From AV40 sp038230255 (lineage in GTDB: Bacteria > Verrucomicrobiota > Verrucomicrobiia > Chthoniobacterales > UBA10450): a stretch of 64,000 bases of DNA. Under the pieces are notes generated by a model, which saw only the letters and a list, made by a program, of their open reading frames with translations, made no database searches and was not told the origin of the DNA. Of the stretch, positions 15,907 to 24,808 are shown in pieces (position 1 is the stretch's first letter; each line of letters opens with the position of its first letter). Position numbers and translations under genes: made by a program. The stretch is taken from positions 62,001 to 126,000 of the forward strand of contig JBBRNP010000001.1 in assembly GCA_038230255.1 (NCBI GenBank). Reading direction: 5' to 3'.

Positions 15907-16967
15907 TTTGTGTTTTGCTCCATTGTTCCCACGGTGATACGCAACCACTCCGGCAAATTGTAGCCGCGCAGTGGGCGCACGATAATTTTCATGGCCAGCA
16001 GTTTTTTAAACACCGCCGGACCGTCGCCCACATTGACGAAAACAAAATTGCCAGCGCTTGGATTAAATTTCAATTTCATCGCGCGAAATTCGTCCTCGAA
16101 ATAAGTGCGGCCGACATCGACCGCGTCTTTGGACTGGCGCAAATGTCCGTTATCTCCGAGAGCTGCCAGCGCACCGGCTTGGGCAATTCCATTTACATTG
16201 AAAGGTTGTCTGGTTTTTTGGAGCACCTCTATCAACTCTGGTCGCGCGATTCCGTAACCGACGCGCAGACTCGCCAAGCCATGAATTTTCGAAAAAGTGC
16301 GCAAAACAACAACATTCCGGCCGTCGCGAACGTATCGCAGCGTGTCGGGTGGAGGGTCGAGAAATTCAAAATAGGCTTCATCTAAAACAGTGATGACATC
16401 GTCCGGCGTACGCGCCAGAAAGTTGTCGATCTTCTCGTGCCCAATCAATGATCCGGTTGGGTTGTTTGGATTGGCGATAAAGATGATTTTCGTTTTGGGC
16501 GTGATCGCGTTCAGCATCGCCTCCAAGTCGGTCTGAAAATTTATCGCCGGCGTCTCAATAGTTTGCGCACCGAAGAGCTGGGCGATCAATTTGTAGGCAA
16601 TGAATGCGTACTCAGGGGTGATCACGTTGTCGCCGCGATCGAGGAACGCGTGGCCAACAAATTCGATCACTTCGTTGGAGCCGTTTCCCAGAATAATATT
16701 TTCGCGAACCAGTCCCAATTGCGCGGCGACAGCTTCCCGCAAATAAACGCCGCTGCCCTCGGGATAGAGATGCACCGATTCAAGGGCGACCCGCACAGCG
16801 GTCATGGCCTTCGGTGACGGCCCGAGCGCGTTTTCGTTGGAAGCGAGCTTAATGATCTCGGTCGGGTCGGCACCGAGTTCGCGCGCCGTTTCTTCAATCG
16901 GCTTGCCCGGCTCGTAGACGGCCAGATCGCGTAACTGTGGATTGGCGCGGCTCCAGATAGGCGTCAC
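15873..16967 (-). CDS. hisC: Histidinol-phosphate aminotransferase
   Basis: 364 residues. A PLP-dependent fold-type I enzyme that converts imidazole-acetol phosphate to histidinol phosphate; homologues also act on aromatic amino acids. LASNENALGPSPKA is the substrate entry segment, NPNNPTG the Asn-Pro PLP ring contact, VLDEAYFEF the PLP Asp-Tyr pair, RTFSKIHGLASLRVGY the Schiff-base Lys, and WLRITVGT the C-terminal Arg. No other his genes are nearby. The TAA stop is inside a copy of TGTCGATCTT (15865-15874). It is the first gene of the run into mnmE. Confidence 0.93.
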   Translation of the reverse strand: MTPIWSRANPQLRDLAVYEPGKPIEETARELGADPTEIIKLASNENALGPSPKAMTAVRVALESVHLYPEGSGVYLREAVAAQLGLVRENIILGNGSNEVIEFVGHAFLDRGDNVITPEYAFIAYKLIAQLFGAQTIETPAINFQTDLEAMLNAITPKTKIIFIANPNNPTGSLIGHEKIDNFLARTPDDVITVLDEAYFEFLDPPPDTLRYVRDGRNVVVLRTFSKIHGLASLRVGYGIARPELIEVLQKTRQPFNVNGIAQAGALAALGDNGHLRQSKDAVDVGRTYFEDEFRAMKLKFNPSAGNFVFVNVGDGPAVFKKLLAMKIIVRPLRGYNLPEWLRITVGTMEQNTKCIAALKKALS

Positions 16968-17248
16968 ACGTTCAATCTAGACACAATTGGGGTCGAACAA
17001 AAACGTGCTCGCGCCGAGGGAAGATGAGGCCCGCCCGAAGGTCCACTTGATTGCCGCCGAAGTAATGGCAAGGCGGAGCGAAAAAAGCACATCAAAGCGT
17101 TTTTTTTGCTTGCGTGGAGGAGGGCATTTCAGGTAAAAACGCGCCTGGTCAGATTGGAAGTTATAGGTGGCATAAAAATTGTTATTGACGCTGCGACGCA
17201 ATTATGAGAAATATCATAAATATAAGTAAACATACCGACCAGAAACAT
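16968..17248. other. 281-bp intergenic region, divergent promoters
   Basis: No gene is seen. The left part is GC-rich and holds an imperfect A-tract/T-tract hairpin around 17078-17111 (GCGAAAAAAGC against GCGTTTTTTTTGC). The right 80 bases become AT-rich. TTGACG (17185-17190) followed after 18 bases by AAATAT is a possible promoter for the PEP-CTERM gene starting at 17249. Confidence 0.4.
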
Positions 17249-18010
17249 ATGAAAAACCCAATCTTCACTCTCGTAATGACCTGCGCAGCCTTTGCATTCG
17301 GCGTAACCGCGGCTGACGCAGCCGTGCTCGATCTCGGCAGCAGCGGATCTGGCTATCTTGGAGGCGCGTTTTTCTCCACCACCGACATTCAGCCGACTGG
17401 CACCGGCGTCATTGACCCCTTCCTGACGGTCCAAAACTCGCCGTGGGAACAGGGCTACAACAGTTCGACGCCTAACTTCGACACCAAGCGGGAGCCACAA
17501 TGGAACCACGAAATTCTGCTCTCCGATCTGCGCGCAACAACGATCAACGGCATCGCTTATTTCGGGTTCTTGGTCGATATCAATGAACCCGGCGGCGGCA
17601 AGTCCATCATCTCACTGGACGCCCTCAAGATCTGGGTTTCACCCACGTTGCAGAGCAGCACCTCAACGGATGCGAATGGTTACTTTAACGGATCGCTCGG
17701 CACGTTGGTTTTCGATATGGGCAGCAACACCCTGTTATACAACGATAAACAGTCCGGCAGCGGTTCTGGCGACATTAATATTTTCATTCCCGTTTCGCTT
17801 TTCGACGGCTTCTCGGCCAACAGTTACGTTTATATGTATCAGCGCTGGGGAAATGCCGATGACAGCTTAGGTGGTTTTGAGGAAACCGTTTTGCTCGGGG
17901 GAGTGGCTGTTCCAGAAGCGAGCACGTTTTTCCCAATCATCGGTTTGTTGGCGGCGGTCTTTTCGACGCAGTTCGTGCGGCGTCGGCAATTGCAGCAGGT
18001 TTCGAGATAA
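17249..18010 (+). CDS. PEP-CTERM-type exported protein
   Basis: 253 residues. A Sec signal peptide (MKNPIFTLVMTCAAFAFGVTAADA) precedes a beta-rich Ser/Gly/Asn-rich body. The C terminus has VPEAS, then a hydrophobic segment (FFPIIGLLAAVFS) and an Arg cluster (VRRR), the three-part PEP-CTERM sorting signal. Exosortase recognises this signal, so the protein should be cleaved there and delivered to the envelope or extracellular matrix. An exosortase gene lies at 27.5 kb. Start ATG 17249 is chosen for the signal peptide. It is monocistronic with a strong terminator. The body family is not recognised. Confidence 0.88.
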   Translation: MKNPIFTLVMTCAAFAFGVTAADAAVLDLGSSGSGYLGGAFFSTTDIQPTGTGVIDPFLTVQNSPWEQGYNSSTPNFDTKREPQWNHEILLSDLRATTINGIAYFGFLVDINEPGGGKSIISLDALKIWVSPTLQSSTSTDANGYFNGSLGTLVFDMGSNTLLYNDKQSGSGSGDINIFIPVSLFDGFSANSYVYMYQRWGNADDSLGGFEETVLLGGVAVPEASTFFPIIGLLAAVFSTQFVRRRQLQQVSR

Positions 18011-18052
18011 TTCGAGCGTTCTGCTTTCAGAAGCTCCTTGTTTGGCATAGGC

Positions 18053-18091
18053 AGCGGAGGCGACAAATGATTGTCGCCTCCGCTCTTTTTT
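18053..18091 (+). terminator. Strong intrinsic terminator of the PEP-CTERM gene
   Basis: A perfect 14-bp stem, AGCGGAGGCGACAA (18053-18066) with TTGTCGCCTCCGCT (18071-18084), an ATGA loop and a C-then-six-T tail. It lies 43 bp after the stop at 18010. Confidence 0.93.
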
Positions 18092-18102
18092 AGAACAGAC
18101 GC

Positions 18103-18738
18103 TTAGCGCGCCGAAACGGAATCGCCCGTCGCTGTGGCTTGGGTGGGCGTATCAGATCCGAGCCAATGCCAGGACCCGATGCTCATTCTGAAGTCGCGCT
18201 GTAGCGGCTCGAAGTCGCCTTTTCGTGCGGTGAACCGAAACGTCAGTTGGGTATCGGGCAGGTTGACAAAGAGAGCGCTCCTCAAAAATTTTTCGCCCAT
18301 CATTTGATAGGACACGGTCACATCAACGCCGCTGTTATAACCCAATGCGACTACATTTTGGAGTTCCCGCTCGATTGTGACGAATTGACTGCCAGGTGGA
18401 AGGCTGGCGATGAGCTGCTGTTTGAGAGCTTCGGCCGCGCTTTGGTCCAGCGGCTGAGGTTTAATGAGCGGAGTAGCATTGATAACCGCTTCGGCGAGCA
18501 TTTTCTTGGGCGGTTTTAGGCGCAACTGGGTAGGACTGCTTTCGAAACTCCAGCCGAGCGGCAACTCGTATTCAATTTTCTGTTTGCCGTGAACAAACGT
18601 GAGCTGCTGAAACTTCGTCCCCTCGGCGATGTACTCGCTCACAGCCGGGGTGAAATCGATCTCAGCTTTGGCGAAGGCGAAACCAAAGATAGCCAGACCG
18701 ATTGTCGATCTAACGATGATGTCGGAGAAGCTCGGCAT
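18103..18738 (-). CDS. Exported hypothetical protein at end of prepilin operon
   Basis: 211 residues. The N terminus (IIVRSTIGLAIFGFAFAKAE) is a signal peptide or anchor. The mature part has alternating beta-strand patterns (KFQQLTFVHGKQKIEYELPLGWSFE in pieces) and a central helix rich in Ala/Gln. I do not recognise the family; the layout resembles small periplasmic proteins that measure or bind a ligand. Its start is 9 bp after the large prepilin gene, so it is probably cotranscribed and may serve pilus assembly or be a secreted cargo. It ends close to the convergent terminator at 18053-18091. Confidence 0.65.
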   Translation of the reverse strand: MPSFSDIIVRSTIGLAIFGFAFAKAEIDFTPAVSEYIAEGTKFQQLTFVHGKQKIEYELPLGWSFESSPTQLRLKPPKKMLAEAVINATPLIKPQPLDQSAAEALKQQLIASLPPGSQFVTIERELQNVVALGYNSGVDVTVSYQMMGEKFLRSALFVNLPDTQLTFRFTARKGDFEPLQRDFRMSIGSWHWLGSDTPTQATATGDSVSAR

Positions 18739-18747
18739 GTGTGGATC

Positions 18748-20739
18748 TCAATACACCTGGTACCAGCGCTGCTGTTGAAGATAGGCGGCTATTTGCAATT
18801 TCCCTGGCGGCGAACTGTCCTGGAAACCGGTGTCATAGTACCAATGCATACCGGGTGCCTTGTAAATACTCGCGCTCGCGCTCCAATGGCCGGTGGCCTG
18901 TTCACTGTTGAATAGCTCCACCATTGAACCGTAGTAGGTGAAAGTATTGCTGTTCTTTTGCCAGTCCTCCAGGAACCGAACGAAATTCTCACCGCCGCCG
19001 CTGTAATAACCGCTCCCGCTCGGCACCTCTCCCGTAACCAATGCGGCATTCACCGTGGTACTCGTTGCCACTCGCTGCGCGATCGCTTTGTCGGAATTAG
19101 TGTCAACCCAGGCGCCGGAAAGGATGTTAACTGCGTCGCCAATTACGGCCGCATCCCTGCGGGTATAACCGCTCACTGTCGGGCTGGTGAATGTGCCGCT
19201 GTCAGATGGCGGCGTCCCGCCGGTGTTGTAATCGCCCTGGATATAGACTGGGTTTTCGGCCACGACCGTCATTCCGACGCTCGGCAAAGTTGCCCCATTC
19301 TTCAGGCGAATTCCACGCTTGCTCGATGACACAGTGCTTCCGCTGTAGGTCGTACTCACAGATGTTCCGGCGCTGGTGTCGGAAATATAGATAATTCCGC
19401 CCGTCCCGGTGTGGTTCCATGCTTGGAGCTGGTTAAGATTGGATGTCAACGAAGCAATGTCGACCGTTGTTAGTCGCACGTAACCAGTCGGACTAGTGTT
19501 AGCCGCACCTTCCCGATTATCCATGATCACCTGATTGGTTGTAATGGCGCCGGTAATGGCGTTGTAGGCCGCGCCGTTGGTAATTGCTGCGCCGGTGTAG
19601 TCCGTGATCGTGACATTGTTGCTGGCGTTGATCAAAATCCGGTAATCGGCCTGATTGTAGTACCGAATATTGCTCATCGGATCGGTACTGGGATCTCCGC
19701 CCGCTGGCGGCCGTTCAATGAGGTCGTGGTAACTCTCACCACTCGCCAGGTTCCAACCAAACGGTAGGTAAGGCGAAATTTGCGCCGGCGGTTCGTTTGC
19801 CGGGAAATTAGGAGCCGTGACGGAGCCAGAATGGTAGGTGTCGTTCGGCGAAAATCCATTTACGTAATCAGACCCGAACCCGACCCGGTCTGTGGTGGTA
19901 AAGTTGTTGTTCCCTATGTAAAGGTTGCCATTGCTCTGAATCGGACCGGTGATTGCCAAAGACGTGGTCGGCTGAAATTCCAGATCGTCCACGTAAAACA
20001 TGGCGTAGGTCCAGGGGAGATCGAATTTCTTTTCGAAAACGCGCCGGACTTTTGCAGTTACCGTTCCACCGCCGGTTCCAAGAGCCGGAACGTTAACGTC
20101 AACGGCCGCGAGATAGAAGTAGCTGTGCTGCCCGCCACCACTAGTCGTCGTCTTCTTTTTTCCGGTAGTCAGCAGCATGTTTGGCCCATATGCCGCGGGC
20201 GGCGTAGCGGATGCGCTCAGCGAAGTATAGGTTCCCGAAGCCCACTGCGTTTCTACCAACGCGTTTTCGCTCGCATCCAAGGTGACCATCGGATCCACCG
20301 CCTGGATGCGATATTGCATGACATTGTAATTCGGCTCGGTCGGGAAATTCGTCTTCGCCGGTAACCCGATAGTTGGCGGCGTGGCGGCCGGACTCATGTT
20401 TGGAACCGCTGTCGGCGCAGGCGAGGAAACAGGTGCCGGGCTGCAGGTCGAACAGGTTGTGAAGAAATAGTTTGTCGCCAGGACGACATCGTCGGTTCCA
20501 CCGGTGGAGGTCGTCGTCCACGTCGTCCGATAAATATTGCGCCAGTTGGTAAAGAGATACTCGAGATGGCCGTCTGCAATCTCCATGGCCAACGCCGTTC
20601 GACGACTGCGCTGGGATACCCTTGAAAGATGCCCCGTATAACTCACGGCGGCGCCAAGAATGGCCAGGATCGTCATTACGACTGAAACCGCCACGACCAG
20701 TCCGTTGCCGCTTTGAGTTCGTTTGCTGTAGATATTCAT
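18748..20739 (-). CDS. Very large PilX-like prepilin-type protein
   Basis: 663 residues from ATG 20739. The N terminus (SGNGLVVAVSVVMTILAILGAAVSYTGHLSRVSQRSRRTA) has the short basic leader and long hydrophobic helix of PilX-type minor pilins, with a Gly at the expected cleavage place, though not the classical GFTLxE. A long Thr/Ser/Gly/Asn-rich beta-domain follows, with a Pro/Ala/Thr-rich insert near residues 100-125. PilX-family proteins are usually near 200 residues, so this one is about three times longer. It follows the PilW-like gene by 2 bp. A tip or adhesive role is inferred. ATG 20757 is an alternative start. Confidence 0.72.
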   Translation of the reverse strand: MNIYSKRTQSGNGLVVAVSVVMTILAILGAAVSYTGHLSRVSQRSRRTALAMEIADGHLEYLFTNWRNIYRTTWTTTSTGGTDDVVLATNYFFTTCSTCSPAPVSSPAPTAVPNMSPAATPPTIGLPAKTNFPTEPNYNVMQYRIQAVDPMVTLDASENALVETQWASGTYTSLSASATPPAAYGPNMLLTTGKKKTTTSGGGQHSYFYLAAVDVNVPALGTGGGTVTAKVRRVFEKKFDLPWTYAMFYVDDLEFQPTTSLAITGPIQSNGNLYIGNNNFTTTDRVGFGSDYVNGFSPNDTYHSGSVTAPNFPANEPPAQISPYLPFGWNLASGESYHDLIERPPAGGDPSTDPMSNIRYYNQADYRILINASNNVTITDYTGAAITNGAAYNAITGAITTNQVIMDNREGAANTSPTGYVRLTTVDIASLTSNLNQLQAWNHTGTGGIIYISDTSAGTSVSTTYSGSTVSSSKRGIRLKNGATLPSVGMTVVAENPVYIQGDYNTGGTPPSDSGTFTSPTVSGYTRRDAAVIGDAVNILSGAWVDTNSDKAIAQRVATSTTVNAALVTGEVPSGSGYYSGGGENFVRFLEDWQKNSNTFTYYGSMVELFNSEQATGHWSASASIYKAPGMHWYYDTGFQDSSPPGKLQIAAYLQQQRWYQVY

Positions 20740-20741
20740 GG

Positions 20742-21770
20742 TTATTGATAGAGACAAATGCGCGATCGATAATCGATCTGCGTATCAAGCAGAGACGCGG
20801 TAGAAAGGTAGTTACGGTTGCTCGTGCTCGGATCGCGGGCACTCAGCTTCACGCCGACATAGCGCGTATCGGGCGATCCGCCGCTGTTTAGCGGGATGTA
20901 GAATGGCTGCGGACTGCTAATAAACCGCGCAACGGTGGCGGCGGGCTGCGCAGTTGATGGATTTTTGCCGTCGCCCCAGAAAAAATACCCATTGCCATTA
21001 TTGTTACCGCTGTTGCACTGCTTGTACATGTTCAGCACACCGCCTTCGAAGCGATAGCGTTGCATAGCGCCGCTGGTGTAGGCCACGTATTGTCCGCCGG
21101 AGAGAATCCATGATCCCTGCGAGTCGGGTATATAAGTGCCGCCTTCTACAACGTAAAGCACTCGCTCCGTGTAATAGGTTAGCGCGTAGGCGTCGCCATT
21201 CAGGTAAGTAGGTGCTTTTGAGACGACTGTCGTTTCGCCCCCCCCAGCGAGAAACACGTTCGAATGGTTCGCAGAACCAGCGCCGGCTACCTTTTGGACA
21301 TCATCTTCAATGCCCCAAAAGGGCACAATTAACCGCATCCCGGATCTCGGCGGATTCGGGTTGTCCTTAATCATAATCATGGTTGGATTACCCGGATCTT
21401 TCCAGACGAAGTCAGGACTTCCGGAAACAACATTTTGAAATGAGACTCCCGCCGCTGTAGGGGCAACACCGCCGGAGGGCGTCGAACTCACCACGGTAAA
21501 GCTGCTGGCCACAGTATAGTTCGCGTCATGAGTCGAGTTGCGAAGCTGCGGCACGGAGACTGCCGAATGAATGTCGCGTGTTAGTCGATTAATCCCTTGT
21601 CGAGCTTCTTCATGGGCGGAATTAATCGCGGTGTTTTTCGCGTAGAGAATCATTCCGGAATTCAACACTTGAAGAAAAACGATGCCGAGAATGGCCATGA
21701 CCATTGTTGACACGACCATTTCGGCCGCGGTGAATCCGCTTTGAGAATGTTTCTGGTGAATGGTTTTCAT
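20742..21770 (-). CDS. PilW-like prepilin
   Basis: 342 residues. The leader MKTIHQKHSQSG is followed by FTAAEMVVSTMVMAILGIVFLQVL. This is the class III/IV N-methylation motif: cleavage after Gly, Phe at +1 and Glu at +5. The following helix (AINSAHEEARQGINRLTRDIHSA) is typical of PilW-type minor pilins. The C-terminal 250 residues are a beta-rich globular domain. It would be processed by prepilin peptidase (not in this window) and inserted in a type IV or type II pseudopilus. Its ATG overlaps the preceding PilV-like stop (ATGA). Confidence 0.83.
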   Translation of the reverse strand: MKTIHQKHSQSGFTAAEMVVSTMVMAILGIVFLQVLNSGMILYAKNTAINSAHEEARQGINRLTRDIHSAVSVPQLRNSTHDANYTVASSFTVVSSTPSGGVAPTAAGVSFQNVVSGSPDFVWKDPGNPTMIMIKDNPNPPRSGMRLIVPFWGIEDDVQKVAGAGSANHSNVFLAGGGETTVVSKAPTYLNGDAYALTYYTERVLYVVEGGTYIPDSQGSWILSGGQYVAYTSGAMQRYRFEGGVLNMYKQCNSGNNNGNGYFFWGDGKNPSTAQPAATVARFISSPQPFYIPLNSGGSPDTRYVGVKLSARDPSTSNRNYLSTASLLDTQIDYRSRICLYQ

Positions 21771-22246
21771 TGGTCGCCTGTGCGCATCGTATCCATCGAC
21801 ACGTTATAATTACGACCGCGAAAGGTGTAGCTCACAGTCACCGTGGCTCGGTACGTGTTTAGGTTTTTGGTCGATCCGGCAAAAGTCATCGTCGTGCCTA
21901 GGTCCGTGACGGTTGTGGTCATCGTTCCCGTCACAACGACTTTGCCGCTGACTGGATCCTTGTAGATAAAAACATTCGGCGTAGTCGTCGTTCCGAGGGT
22001 CAACACCGTCGGGATTTTACTGTTCATCGGATCGAATGGTTCTTTGGAAAGAATCAAATCGATCTGGTTTTGCGCGGCGGTTTGCGCCTCGCTGTAGAGC
22101 CTCGAGCTAATGGCGTAGGTGTTGAGCGAATTGAATCCCACGTAGGCGCCGGCGCCCATCGTGCCGACCACCGCCAACGCCATTACCACTTCCATCAATG
22201 TGAAAGCGCGTTTGCCGACTTGCCGCCTCAATTTCATTGTTCGCAT
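21767..22246 (-). CDS. PilV-like prepilin
   Basis: 159 residues. After a basic leader (RRQVGKR), AFTLMEVVMALAVVGTMGAGAYVGF fits the prepilin N-terminal helix, with Ala in place of the usual Gly before the Phe and Glu at +5. The mature domain is short and beta-rich with many Thr. It is the first prepilin in the operon PilV-like, PilW-like, PilX-like, exported protein. Start ATG 22246 is used; ATG 22237 is possible. It is 98 bp after the LuxR-type regulator, with a REP-like palindrome between them. Confidence 0.82.
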   Translation of the reverse strand: MRTMKLRRQVGKRAFTLMEVVMALAVVGTMGAGAYVGFNSLNTYAISSRLYSEAQTAAQNQIDLILSKEPFDPMNSKIPTVLTLGTTTTPNVFIYKDPVSGKVVVTGTMTTTVTDLGTTMTFAGSTKNLNTYRATVTVSYTFRGRNYNVSMDTMRTGDQ

Positions 22247-22304
22247 TACGAGGCGATATAAAGCAGCTGCAGTGCCCTAAGCTCGCTACAGCAACGCGAT
22301 TCGT

Positions 22305-22325
22305 CTGTAGCGGAACGCGCTACAG
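22305..22325. repeat. REP-like palindrome
   Basis: CTGTAGCG (22305-22312) and CGCTACAG (22318-22325) form a perfect 8-bp stem with a GAACG loop, between the response regulator and the prepilin operon. It begins with CTGTAG like the larger palindrome at 39811-39874, so the two may be one repeat family. No T-run follows. Confidence 0.6.
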
Positions 22326-22344
22326 TTCGAGGCAATTTCTTCTC

Positions 22345-23016
22345 CTAGGCGGGCGCCTTTTGACCTTCGCTCACCCAACGAATTGCCTCATGGCAAAGCT
22401 GGCTGGAGTTCTCCAAATGCAACTTCGTTTTGATCCGCGCGCGATAGGTGTCGACCGTGCTGACTCCGAGATGGAGTTGATTGCTGATTTCGCGCGTACT
22501 GCGTCCTCGTCCGATGAGTTCGAAGACCTCGAGTTCCCTATCGGTCAACTCAGTCACTCCGTTTTCGCCTTTTCTGCCGACCGCGACGCTTTCGAGAATG
22601 CGCGAGGCGATTCGGGCGGGAAGATAGATTTCGCCGCGCAGGACCGCATAAATGGCGGTCATCACTTCTTTTGAAACTTCGTTCTTAGTGATGTAACCAC
22701 GCGCCCCTGCTTTAAGAACCCGTTCGGCATAAAGCGCTTCATCGTGCATTGAAAGGACCAGTACGGGAACGTCGATCTCTTTTGCCTTCAAATCTTTGAG
22801 GAGCTCGAGTCCGCTCGGACCTTTCAAGGTCAAATCGACAATCGCGATGTCCGGCCGCTTGCGTTCGATCAGTTGCAAGGCGTCATGAGTGTTGTCGGCT
22901 TCGCCGGATACGTTCATGCCCGGTTCTTTGTTGATCAGTTGAGCTAATTGCTCCCGGAACATGGGATGGTCCTCCACCAAAATGACGTTGAACGCGGGCT
23001 CCGTTTTGCTATTCAT
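22345..23016 (-). CDS. NarL/LuxR-family response regulator
   Basis: 223 residues. The receiver (10-125) has acidic pocket VEDHP, phospho-Asp D61 in AIVDLT, and Lys in YITKNE. The C-terminal helix-turn-helix (about 155-215) has LTDRELEVFELIGRGRST and TVDTYRARIKTKL, the LuxR/NarL DNA-binding signature. Start ATG 23016 is chosen: it overlaps the kinase stop by 8 bp (ATGAATAG) and fits the domain start. It probably controls transcription, possibly of the prepilin operon beside it, but targets are inference. Confidence 0.93.
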   Translation of the reverse strand: MNSKTEPAFNVILVEDHPMFREQLAQLINKEPGMNVSGEADNTHDALQLIERKRPDIAIVDLTLKGPSGLELLKDLKAKEIDVPVLVLSMHDEALYAERVLKAGARGYITKNEVSKEVMTAIYAVLRGEIYLPARIASRILESVAVGRKGENGVTELTDRELEVFELIGRGRSTREISNQLHLGVSTVDTYRARIKTKLHLENSSQLCHEAIRWVSEGQKAPA

Positions 23017-24073
23017 CGCTCGACTCCGTTGGAACGGTGCAGGAGACGATTGTTCCGCCACCAGCGCCGGCCTCGATCGCGAACTCACCGTCCATAAGGT
23101 TCGCGCGATAACGCATGATGCTGATCCCGACACCGTTCATGACATTTCCGTTCTTCGGGAAGCCGATTCCGTCGTCGGCAATGCTCAGGCTCGTGGCGCT
23201 CTCATTGGCGCTGAGTCGGATGTCGATCTTGCTTGCCTGGCCATGTTTGCTCGCATTGTGAATCGCTTCCTGGGCGATGCGGTAAAGATGTGCCGCCTTG
23301 CCGTTTTGGCCGACGCCAGTTTTCCCGGCCGCCTCAAAAGTGCATCGGACCGGAAGTAAACGGCCCGTAGAAACAGCGAGTTCGTTGAGCGCTGCCGGCA
23401 ATCCCGCTTCATTCAATTGCACCGGGACCAGGCCGTGCGATAAATCGCGCGCTTGCTTGACCGATTCGCTTATCAGTTTCTCTATCTCACTCGCGTTAGC
23501 CGCTAACTTATCCAGACCTTTCTCTTTCAAATCGATCTCGAGCGAAGTAGCAGCGCAGCCAATCGCCGCCAGAAATTGGCAGAGGCCGTCATGAAGATCG
23601 CGCCCGATTCGTTGTTGTTCGTATTCGCTGACTTCGATGATTTGTTTTTCGAGTCTTTGCGCATGTTCAAGCAATGAGATGCGCGCGTTAGAAGCGCTTT
23701 GCTTTTCGCGCATCCCAATCCCGGCCAGGCCGACGAGCAGGAAGAACGCAAACCGGATCGCGATTTCCCATGCTTGAATAGTGCCGCTGGGATAAGAATT
23801 CCCGCGCGCAAGATCGGCCCAGGACCAGAGCACGCCTGCCAAACCCGCGATCACGAAAACGCTTTTGTTGTCGCAAAGCCAAACCGCAAAAATAATCGGT
23901 GCGGTGTAGAAAAGGACGAGGGAAACCTGGTGGCCGGTTGCCAAGTCGAGCCAACTGATTGCGAAAAGCAATGCCAGCGCTTCGATGAAGGCAAGCGTCG
24001 CGGACTGCCGAATAAGAAAACGGAGCATACGGACTCGGTCGAGGTCTATGCTTGGGAGCAGATTTCCCGCCAA
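23009..24073 (-). CDS. Membrane sensor kinase, NarX/DesK type
   Basis: 354 residues. The N-terminal third has four hydrophobic segments (about 28-43, 50-66, 71-88, 104-122), a small membrane-embedded sensor without a periplasmic domain. The HisKA_3 motif EQQRIGRDLHDGLCQ places the phosphoacceptor His at 161, and a GHKL ATPase with EAIHNASKHG and DDGIGFP completes it. This is the kinase type that pairs with NarL regulators, and the regulator gene overlaps it. The signal is unknown; membrane state or a quinone-like cue is possible. Confidence 0.92.
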   Translation of the reverse strand: MAGNLLPSIDLDRVRMLRFLIRQSATLAFIEALALLFAISWLDLATGHQVSLVLFYTAPIIFAVWLCDNKSVFVIAGLAGVLWSWADLARGNSYPSGTIQAWEIAIRFAFFLLVGLAGIGMREKQSASNARISLLEHAQRLEKQIIEVSEYEQQRIGRDLHDGLCQFLAAIGCAATSLEIDLKEKGLDKLAANASEIEKLISESVKQARDLSHGLVPVQLNEAGLPAALNELAVSTGRLLPVRCTFEAAGKTGVGQNGKAAHLYRIAQEAIHNASKHGQASKIDIRLSANESATSLSIADDGIGFPKNGNVMNGVGISIMRYRANLMDGEFAIEAGAGGGTIVSCTVPTESSDE

Positions 24074-24108
24074 AGATCCGCAACCTCGGAGGCGCTATGG
24101 ACTGACGC

Positions 24109-24735
24109 TCACAATAAGAGGCGGTCCCTCAACGGCGTCTGCCGGGGGCGGCGGTTCGGAAGCAACAAAGTCCCTCCCGATGGATCGACATTGCTAAACG
24201 CGCCGATTTCGGCAATTGCCAGCGGCCGCGAATAGTTTTTCGGCAGAGCCCATCGCAGCGCGACATAACGCGCGTTCTGCGGCGCGAAGTCGACCACCGC
24301 TTCCCGAGCGATCCCAAGATCGACAATCGAGCCCACCGGTTTCAATTTATCGAGATCCGACCCATCACCGGGGATCTCGCCGAGAAGGTATACGTCGACT
24401 TTGCCGGCTTCTGATCCGACCACGACGCTCACTCGATGCAGTGGCCTGCTTTTAGTGAGCTTGATTATGAGCGTAGGGCGTGGATCCGAACTCGAAAACA
24501 TGAATACTGTTCGACGATCGTCATCGATTGCATGGGAAACAGCCGGTCGCTGTCCGGAACTGACAAAGACAATCTGTCCACCGGATTGAATTTTCGCCAG
24601 ATCGACGTCCTCAGCGTTTACGACCACCCGATTTGATGGTTCGGCGGCGCGAATCGGCCGGCCGTGGAGAGAAAATACAATCAAGCTCACCACCACCACC
24701 AATTGGCCGTTCCATTTCGCGCGGAGAAATCTCAT
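24109..24735 (-). CDS. Exported discoidin-like protein
   Basis: 208 residues from ATG 24735. A signal peptide (RAKWNGQLVVVVSLIVFSLHGRPIRA) leads to a domain where AIDDDRRTVFMFSSSD, PTLIIKL and RYVALRWALP follow the strand order of galactose-binding/F5-8 type C domains. In those, a loss of ordered bonds on ligand contact lets them bind sugars. The evidence is pattern-level only. It ends in an Arg/Pro/Leu-rich tail. It lies between the TPR protein and the sensor kinase, all on the minus strand. A role in sensing or binding surface polysaccharide is inferred. Confidence 0.55.
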   Translation of the reverse strand: MRFLRAKWNGQLVVVVSLIVFSLHGRPIRAAEPSNRVVVNAEDVDLAKIQSGGQIVFVSSGQRPAVSHAIDDDRRTVFMFSSSDPRPTLIIKLTKSRPLHRVSVVVGSEAGKVDVYLLGEIPGDGSDLDKLKPVGSIVDLGIAREAVVDFAPQNARYVALRWALPKNYSRPLAIAEIGAFSNVDPSGGTLLLPNRRPRQTPLRDRLLL

Positions 24736-24808
24736 GAGACTCTCTGCTGCCAAGCTTAGACCGCGCCAAATATCAGTGCGGCGCCGATTTTCCCGGGATC
24801 GGTTATCG

